Below are positions 57,451 to 64,000 of a stretch of 64,000 bases of DNA, piece after piece; positions within the stretch are counted from its first letter, which is position 1, and the number at the start of each line of letters is the position of its first letter. The notes beneath the pieces were generated by a model, which did no database searches, was not told the DNA's origin, and saw only the letters and a program-made list of their open reading frames with translations. The DNA lies in contig CM055827.1 in NCBI GenBank assembly GCA_029582265.1, positions 2,015,349-2,079,348 on the forward strand, written 5' to 3'. The translations under genes and the position numbers were made by a program. The stretch is from Zoroaster sp. YZ-2022 (taxonomy: Eukaryota; Echinodermata; Asteroidea; Forcipulatida; Zoroasteridae).

Positions 57451-57629
57451 ACTTTAGTGGTTTTGATCACCCTGAACAATACCAGTCAAAAATAATTTTA
57501 ACCTGTAAATGTACTTAATACGTGCGTAAGTTTTGACAGCTTGTTCGACTTTTCAGTGCACTAGATATACCTTGGCAAGTATATCAACATTTTGACTGAT
57601 TTTGACCCTTGCAGTAGGAGGAGGGTTAA
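57451..57629. mobile_element. GTCAAAA-rich TTAA element, internally deleted
   Basis: The right end AGGAGGAGGGTTAA and CAGTGCACTAGATATACCTT are kept. The left half is shortened by a deletion that joins GCACTTTAGTGG to GATCACCCTG. Confidence 0.7.
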
Positions 57630-57649
57630 GGATATTCCAGCTAATCTAC

Positions 57650-57830
57650 TATATGGCTGGCTCTGGCAAAACCCTAAACTTGGATCCAATTTTCAAAAAT
57701 GAGATTTTGGTATATTATGATTCTCTAGATTTTCCTCTTTCATTTGATACCAGATTTGTAGAAATCAGATTTTTTTTCTTCTCAATTTTGAAAACTAGGT
57801 CCAAGTTTAGGGTTTTGCCAGAGCCAGTCA
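57650..57830. mobile_element. Foldback MITE, TGGCTCTGGCAAAACC ends
   Basis: Arms of about 50 bp: TGGCTCTGGCAAAACCCTAA and the inverse TTAGGGTTTTGCCAGAGCCA, continuing inward with ACTTGG and CAATTTTC. Confidence 0.85.
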
Positions 57831-58190
57831 CGTCGTTCCATTGATGTTGGTTAGACTCCAAAGTAACAGATCATGTTTTTGTTGTAATCACATGTTCTCC
57901 TAACAAATCTACTGTATGACACTGAAAGCAACATTTTACAGGGGTTGCCTTTAACGCTTTGTTTCATTAGACGGCTGGACCAGTAAGTCTGACTTTTAGC
58001 TATTCCGCAAGCATTTTCACTGGTCTGCATGTTTTTAAGTACTTTTTATAAGAATCTGCACAGTGGAGCACAATTGTCAATATTTTCAAGGTAGGACAAT
58101 GAGAGTCAGAGATTACTTTTCATGGTCCAGTGGAATAAAATGTGTAAATGTAAAATAAAAAGAACTATAGGATTCAGTGTAGTCTTTGCC

Positions 58191-58330
58191 ATTTTGACTA
58201 GCCTGTCGGACTACTAGGAGAGGCGTTTTGACTAGCCCGTCGGACTACTAGGAGAGGGGTTTTGACTAGCCCGTCGGACTACTAGGAGAGGAGTTTTGAC
58301 TAGCCCGCTGGACTACTAGGAGAGGGGTTT
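58191..58330. repeat. 34-bp tandem repeat, four to five units
   Basis: Unit TTTTGACTAGCCCGTCGGAC followed by TACTAGGAGAGGGG. The GACTAGCCCG motif resembles the subterminal motif of the 35445-37365 element, which may be its source. Confidence 0.85.
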
Positions 58331-58497
58331 TGACTAGTTTTAACTGGCATTTGGCCTACAGACCACTGGCAAATTTGCACCCTACATTTTACCAAATTTA
58401 GTGATTCAAGTATTATTTTTACACTGCAGTTAAACTAGTTATTAGAATCTTGCAACAATTTTGTTTTGCTTTGTACTTATCTGTTCCCACATGTAAA

Positions 58498-58686
58498 ATG
58501 ACCTTTTGCCCCAAAGAGAAATACATCCGAATTCCAAAGTCTTTTATAACTATTCTTGTTGTATGTACGACAGTATTTTTACTATTGAATTGGTGTCGCT
58601 TATTATATTCAGCCGTTGAAGCTATAAATATTTGTGCATTCAACCAGGCTAACGTAAAAGAGGCACCTGTTGATATGAGAGACTAA
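58498..58686 (+). CDS. Weak candidate: short single-pass membrane ORF
   Basis: ATG at 58498 opens a 62-residue frame: MTFCPKEKYIRIPKS (basic), then FITILVVCTTVFLLLNW (one membrane segment), then about 30 residues ending EAPVDMRD. A short basic head followed by a membrane anchor is the layout of type II Golgi enzymes. A donor-like GTAAAAG at about 58653 could end an exon. No family recognised, and chance is quite possible in AT-rich DNA. Confidence 0.2.
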   Translation: MTFCPKEKYIRIPKSFITILVVCTTVFLLLNWCRLLYSAVEAINICAFNQANVKEAPVDMRD

Positions 58687-58779
58687 AGAAGAAAAAAAAA
58701 TATTTTCGATATATGCAAACAAAGTTCATGTATTGTGTACTACTAAACATTACCAAATATTTCATGACTAACTGACATT

Positions 58780-59033
58780 ATAAGTAAGGCTAATTGCGGT
58801 GACACCATGTGAAATTCTCTATTCAGTGGTAATTAGTTCTGAAAAGAACTGGAGGTTACAACTTGACGTTTCGATCAGTATTCTCCTAATGACGATCAGA
58901 GCATACTGATTGAAACGTCAAGTTGTAACCTCCAGTTCTTTTCAGAACTAATTACCACTAAATAGATAATTTCACATGGTGTCACCGCAATTAGTCTTAT
59001 CCTCTTCACCATGCAAAGCTACAAGTTTTACCT
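58780..59033. repeat. Palindromic GATCAG-family copy
   Basis: Inverse half 58785-58880 and forward half 58888-59033 meet near TATTCTCCTAATGACGATCAG. Both halves carry CAGTTCTTTTCAGAACTAAT (or its inverse) and CACATGGTGTCACCGCAATT (or its inverse). Confidence 0.8.
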
Positions 59034-59299
59034 AACTGACATAATATAAAATTTTCACTTTAATTTTCTTCAAATTTTCTTTACTTTGGTTTACTCCTGT
59101 GAATCAACAGAAAAAGATTATCAGAAGAAACATGTTTCTTATGACACTGATTTATATTCATAATTTAAATTGATTTTGATTATAATGGATATTAATTTGT
59201 TAGGCTCAAAAAATGATCAGAACTTGTACATGTAGGATCTTATGACACATCATGAATTAAACAATAACATGGCAGGAGTTGTTGTCACATACATGTGTA

Positions 59300-60270
59300 G
59301 GTACCTAGGCAATCTCAATTCTATGCAGATTTGTATACTTGTATGATTGCCTGGGTACCATTGTAAGGCAGCCGGAACCGTTGTCACTTAGGGTAACCCC
59401 CATGGTACCTAGGCAATCTCAATTGTATGCAATCTCAATTCTATGCAGATTTGTATAATTGTATGATTGCCTGGGTACCATTGTAAGACAGCCGGAACCG
59501 TTGTCACTTAGGGTAACCCCCCATGGTACCTAGGCAATCTCAATTCTATGCAGATTTGTATACTTGTATGATTGCCTGGGTACCATTGTAAGGCAGCCGG
59601 AACCGTTGTCACTTAGGGTAACCCCCATGGTACCTAGGCAATCTCAATTGTATGCAATCTCAATTCTATGCAGATTTGTATAATTGTATGATTGCCTGGG
59701 TACCATTGTAAGACAGCCGGAACCGTTGTCACTTAGGGTAACCCCCCATGGTACCTAGGCAATCTCAATTCTAGGCAATCTCAATTCTATGCAGATTTGT
59801 ATACTTGTATGATTGCCTGGGTACCATTGTAAGGCAGCCGGAACCGTTGTCACTTAGGGTAACCCCCCCATGGTACCTAGGCAATCTCAATTCTATGTAG
59901 ATTTGTATACTTGTATGATTGCCTGGGTACCATTGTAAGACAGCCGGAACCGTTGTCACTTAGGGTAACCCCCCATGGTACCTAGGCAATCTCAATTCTA
60001 TGCGGATTTGTATACTTGTATGATTGCCTGGGTACCATTGTAAGGCAGCCGGAACCGTTGTCACTTAGGGTAACCCCCCATGGTACCTAGGCAATCTCAA
60101 TTCTATGCAATCTCAATTCCGTGCAGATTTGTATACTTGTATGATTGCCTAGGTACCATTGTAAGGCAGCCGGAACCGTTGTCACTTAGGGTAACCCCCA
60201 TGGTACCTAGGCAATCTCAATTCTATGCAGATTTGTATACTTTTATGATTACCTGGGTACCATTTGGGAG
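59300..60270. repeat. 104/121-bp hairpin-containing tandem array, nine units
   Basis: Units start GGTACCTAGGCAATC at 59300, 59404, 59525, 59629, 59750, 59872, 59977, 60082 and 60202. The longer units carry an extra partial copy of CAATCTCAATTCTATGC. In each unit GGTACCTAGGCAATC pairs with GATTGCCTGGGTACC about 45 bases on. Confidence 0.93.
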
Positions 60271-60702
60271 TACCTTGGGTTATTTGCATAATCAGTTTTG
60301 GACTTGAACCATGTATAGTACATCAAACATCTAAGCTACGTAGGTTATGTATACATTATACAAAGCAACAATTTCAATAAACCAAACCAAGTTTGTGCAC
60401 CTTAGTCTTAAATCCATTCAGTACTTCAAGGAGTCCATATTTTTCATTTTTACATCAATTTATAAATGTCAGATATTGTTCCCAAATTTTTAAAATAAAG
60501 GCATTCATGTTATCGTCTAAGTTTGACAATAAAATTGACATTTACAGCACACGTAAATTCACTAAATATTTTATATTCTTTTCAAACTAGCCATGTAACA
60601 GTAAAAGACTGATCTTTATTTATGTGAAGTACGCATAAGGACAAGCAGTAATTCTTGGCTAACCCGTGAAGTACGCTTACGTTAAGCAAATCATTTTCTG
60701 CT
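60271..60702. other. No gene recognised
   Basis: AT-rich spacer. Confidence 0.35.
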
Positions 60703-61142
60703 TTAGCCCTTCTACACATGGAGGCCACTCCGATCCACTAAATTCTGTTCTTTAGCAACCTTCAGTACATACATGTGCAAGCTTGCTGTCCTTTCCAAGT
60801 AATCTTACAAAATCAACTGTGTGCCACCCAAGGCCACTGTAAATGTTTGAACATATTACAGAGCTGCCAACTCTTCCGGATTCTGCGGAAGACTTCGCGT
60901 ATTTGACGGTAATTTACTTACTTAAAATATATGCAAGGAGGCCTCTCCTTTTGGCACCATAAGGAGAGTTGGCAGCTCTGATATTAGTATGGCCTACAAT
61001 GTATGATGGGAGACCACTTTACCCTGTAATCTCAGTGGTGTGACAGTGCACAGAAGGGTAACCATAGGAGACCACTGGCAACAGCTAATGGCTTGGAGTG
61101 GCCTGAATGGGTTGTTTCAATAATTGCACTGATAAGGGTTAG
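60703..61142. mobile_element. CCCTTCTACACATGG element, interrupted
   Basis: Second copy of the 12984-13309 family, with TTAA ends decayed to TTTA and TTAG. It is interrupted by the MITE at 60859-60980. Confidence 0.7.
60859..60980. mobile_element. CAGAGCTGCCAACTCT MITE with 6-bp duplication
   Basis: Inverted ends CAGAGCTGCCAACTCT and AGAGTTGGCAGCTCTG, flanked by ATATTA on both sides. The intact relative at 12984-13309 reads GAACATATTAGTATGG here, giving an exact empty site. 122 bp. Confidence 0.9.
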
Positions 61143-61907
61143 TAAGCTCGAATTTTTCAATTATGGTAAGCAGAACCATGAAATTGGGCACTCGTGTTTC
61201 AATCCGGGCAAGGTCGCTTACACAGGTCATTTGCAGGTCATTTTACAGATGGTAACTATTTTTGTTCTGTTAAATAAATTTTGGTTGAAATTCCAATTTT
61301 TTACAAAGTTTTGTTCATTTCATTTCCCTGCAGAGTAAGGATGCAGCTCTACGTTCTTGACTTGGTAACAACAACCCTTCATATCTTCCATTATCAGACC
61401 CCCCCCCCCCCTGAATAAAGAGTTGGTCTCTTATGAGAATATAAATGGTGTCATGACCATTGCATTCTTCAAATTTCATGTTCTGTACTCCAGCTGGTAG
61501 TACATTTCAGCTTATCCAAGGCACCAAGGTTTAGGGAAAAAATGTTAGCAAGTCTTTCCTGCAACTGATAGTGGGGACAGATATTTTCTTTCTTCAGAAT
61601 TCATGATCGAGATGCCATGGAAATGAAAAAAGACTCAATAGGTAAAAGTACTGTGTAGCTTTCTTACATATTGTGAAATAATTAATGGATGAAGTTCTTA
61701 AACTATCATTTAACAATAGCGCTTCTTGGATACGCCAAAATGTAACTGACCCACTCGTTTATGTATTTTTCTGTGTACGTGTAAGCAGTGACTAGCCATA
61801 CTTAAAAAACAGTGATTAAAAAATGCATGAAATATTGAACATTCTTGGTTAGCAAAAAGAAAGAAAAGAAAAGAAACAATCAGGAGGGTATAGCCAAAGA
61901 AATAAAA
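61143..61907. other. Upstream of the CDK4/6 exon; possible small 5' exon
   Basis: At 61598-61641 a strong acceptor (TATTTTCTTTCTTCAG) and a donor (AATAG|GTAAAAG) enclose 44 bases that could be a non-coding 5' exon of the kinase. A second acceptor-like TTGGTTAG lies at about 61844-61851, just before the coding exon. Evidence is splice-site appearance only. Confidence 0.25.
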
Positions 61908-62128
61908 ATGGAAATACACTCTGAAAGTACCACCTACTCGGTGATGTCTGAGATAGGAACTGGAGCCTATGGTACAGTATATAAAGCCAGAGATACTGAA
62001 AACGGGAAAGTGGTTGCGCTGAAGAAGGTACGACTGCATACAGGAGAAGATGGCATGCCAATGTCAACACTCAGAGAGATTGGACTCTTGAAACATCTCG
62101 GTAAATTGGAGCCCAAAAATATTGTCAA
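61908..62128 (+). CDS. CDK4/6-type cyclin-dependent kinase, first coding exon
   Basis: ATG at 61908 is the first in frame after a stop at 61836 and has A at -3 and G at +4. It gives 73 codons plus two bases, then donor AA|GTGAGT. It reads MEIHSESTTYSVMSEIG, TGAYGTVYKARDTENGK, VVALKKVRLHTGEDG, MPMSTLREIGLLKHL, GKLEPKNIVK. The G-loop is GTGAYG: Ala replaces the inhibitory Thr of CDK1/2 and Tyr21 is kept, as in CDK4 and CDK6. Lys39 is the ATP lysine. MPMSTLRE is the CDK4/6 form of the PSTAIRE cyclin-binding helix with its Glu57. The exon end fits the end of the first coding exon region in human CDK4/6 (PNVVR). The rest (HRD, DFG, T-loop) lies beyond 64000. The product would pair with cyclin D, phosphorylate Rb-family proteins and control G1 entry. 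Confidence 0.94.
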
Positions 62129-62405
62129 GTGAGTGTATACTTATTTCCATTTTATCATTAATTTTCAAGTATGAGTTTGGGTGAATTACCTTGCCCTATA
62201 TTGCCTTGAAAATTATTCTACTAGGGTCAAAACATAAGGCCAGTAACCCTTCTGTGAATGCAAGGGTAAAAAATCAGTCAAAATTTACTCTAAAGGGAGT
62301 GTACGACATTGGTAAAATGTCTGTAAATGCATCCATATTTTATAAGAATCAAGAGAGATATGCAGAAATCAAACTGTGACAGTTGCAGCTCATTTCATTG
62401 TGTTA
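62129..62405. other. CDK4/6 intron; GAGAAAGAAC-type hairpin fragment
   Basis: At 62200-62248 a copy of the second hairpin family reads CTACTAGGGTCAAAACATAA then GGCC. No exon. Confidence 0.45.
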
Positions 62406-62716
62406 TTAACCCTCCTACTACAAGGGTCAAAAACAGTCAAAATGTTGATATACTTGCCAAGGTATATCTAGTGCACTGAAAAGTTGAACACTGTCAAACC
62501 TTGTAGTAAGTACATTTACAGGTCAAAATGAGTCGACCGTTTTTGACTGGTAAAAGCATTTTCTTGTATTGTTCAGGGTGGTCAAAATGACAGTAAAAAC
62601 CACTAAAAAATGCCCCTGTGTTACAGATTTGGGTCAACAGTCAAAACAGACAGTTGACTGGTTTCGACCGACTACAGCTACTTGCCACTAAAGTTCAGCT
62701 AAAGTAGGATGGCTAA
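62406..62716. mobile_element. GTCAAAA-rich TTAA element (inverted copy)
   Basis: TTAACCCTCCTACTAC on the left; the right end has decayed (GTAGGATGGCTAA). Located in the first CDK4/6 intron. Confidence 0.78.
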
Positions 62717-62914
62717 AGATAACTTTTTTAACATTTTAAAGTTGTTATTTTATTGTAGAGGGATGGATAAGTACATATAAAGCAGTGGTGAATTAGGGGA
62801 AAGAGAAATTTAAAGATATTAGACATGGAATGGGTAATTCATAAATTATAACAAACAATTTTCTGGCCATTTATTACAATTTTTTTCCAACAGGGATATA
62901 CATGATACATTGTA

Positions 62915-63130
62915 CACACGGGGACCAAATTTCCCATACAAAATATGGTGGCTAAGAGAGGCCTCACAAATTGGGCAAACATTCATACCCCTTTGTGAAA
63001 AAGTCTTTCAAAGCACAGCAAGACAGAATTCCATTCGATCCAGCAATTTTGGCTGCAATTGGACATTGTTTCATAGCAACAAAAAAATGAAAACAGGCGA
63101 CGTGTGTGGAGACCAGAAACCGGAGACTAT
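62915..63130. repeat. Dispersed repeat shared with 41760-42135
   Basis: Inverse copy. ATGGTGGCTAAGAGAGGCCT, GGCTGCAATTGGACATTG and CCAGAAACCGGAGACT are common to both. Confidence 0.6.
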
Positions 63131-63294
63131 TTGGCCTAAAACTTACCTCAAACTAATGATAGTATCAGTCTCTTTAAGATCATTTTGTCTGAGGCATCAG
63201 TTTTGGGAAAAATTATTTCCAATAATTTCCAGTTGAATTTAGGATTCTTTCCATTTATTCCACATAAGAATGAACACAAAAATCTGAATGCATT

Positions 63295-64000
63295 TTAACC
63301 CTAACCTTCCCAGATCCTCCAAAATCCTCTTTGCCAAAGTGAAGGATTTTGAAGAATTGAGGTTACATGCTACATACTCTTTGCTAAAGTGAAGGATTTT
63401 GGAGGATTGAGGTTATTAGGCATACTTGCCTTTCCACGGTACATGTACATGTACATCCATGTTTGTTGTAGTGATTGCAAGGTCAGTGCTTGGGTTAGTG
63501 GACACTGTTTATTGCTCCATGCATGCAGGGAGGGTCCCTGGCCATGTCCATGTATCACAGATTAGAAATACATGTGTGCATACATGTCATGTGCTTGCTT
63601 TACTACAGAAGGATTTTGGAGGTTCAGGTTATGTGTAAGCAAGTGGGCCTAGGGAGTTAGGAAGGATTCAGGTTATGTGTAAACAAATGGGCCTAGGGAG
63701 TTAGGAAGGATTCAGGTTATGTGTAAACAAATGGGCCTAGGGAGTTAGGGAGGATTCAGGTTATGTGTAAGCAAATGGGCCTAGGGAGTTAGGAAGGATT
63801 CAGGTTATGTGTAAACAAATGGGCCTAGGGAGTTAGGAAGGATTCAGGTTATGTGTAAACAAATGGGCCTAGGGAGTTAGGAAGGATTCAGGTTATGTGT
63901 AAACAAATGGGCCTAGGGAGTTAGGAAGGATTCAGGTTATGTGTAAACAAATGGGCCTAGGGAGTTAGGAAGGATTCAGGTTATGTGTTCAGTTAGGATT
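63295..64000. mobile_element. TTAA-flanked AGTTAGGAAGGATTCAGG element, runs off window
   Basis: Left TTAACCCTAACCTTCC, then the same core as 32804-33342. At least eight 44-bp units (GGGCCTAGGGAGTTAGGAAG, then GATTCAGGTTATGTGTAA) continue to the window edge. Confidence 0.85.

Noticed and set aside
57602..57844. 80-residue + strand ORF
   Set aside because: It spans the end of one MITE and a foldback MITE; the mirrored ends explain its composition.

Overview
The window looks like AT-rich, intron-rich DNA from a marine invertebrate, most likely a deuterostome such as an echinoderm, hemichordate or amphioxus. The evidence is long introns with GT..AG junctions, two genes whose closest remembered relatives are the vertebrate orthologues, frequent TACATGTACATG tracts, tRNA-derived SINEs and very many small inverted-repeat transposons. 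The phylum is inference; nothing in the sequence names the species.

Two host genes are certain, both on the + strand. (1) A ceramide synthase of the CERS1 type occupies 34700-46025: six exons are readable to the stop codon and encode the last 297 residues, but the N-terminal exon (about 60-70 residues in relatives) was not found. (2) The first coding exon of a CDK4/6-type cyclin D-dependent kinase lies at 61908-62128, with its G-loop, ATP lysine and PMSTLRE helix; the rest of that gene lies beyond the window. Weaker coding candidates, with no recognised family, are at 4000-4182, 6989-7149 and 58498-58686. A possible upstream promoter or first exon for the kinase is at about 55660-55957.

Almost everything else is mobile or tandemly repeated DNA. 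0-4 kb: two nested hAT-like elements and a TTAA-flanked MITE. 7-10 kb: TTAA-flanked elements, one with a 43-bp minisatellite. 10.3-11.1 kb: a large inverted repeat. 13.3-16.2 kb: a 5'-truncated non-LTR retrotransposon split by a Tc1-like element with very long inverted repeats, followed by a SINE. 16.3-17.3 kb: a TTAA element carrying a smaller element with a Myb/SANT-like ORF. 18.2-19.6 kb: a nested TTAA element and a 14-bp array. 20.7-34.5 kb: TTAA elements, an 8-bp-TSD hAT-like element, a Harbinger-like element in a MITE, SINEs and another minisatellite. 34.7-46 kb: CERS1, whose introns hold at least ten insertions, some nested. 46-61 kb: MITEs, an element whose internal 57-bp unit has expanded to about 19 copies, and a 104/121-bp hairpin array. 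61.9-64 kb: the kinase exon, then more TTAA elements running off the end.

The most notable pattern is the density of elements flanked by TTAA and usually ending in CCCT (about twenty in 64 kb), several of which have grown internal minisatellites. Also notable are a structured repeat family whose best copies read CTGANGA - hairpin - GAAAC, and three families with CAG...CTG ends and apparent 6-bp target duplications, some provable from an uninterrupted copy elsewhere in the window. The two host genes are not obviously functionally linked.
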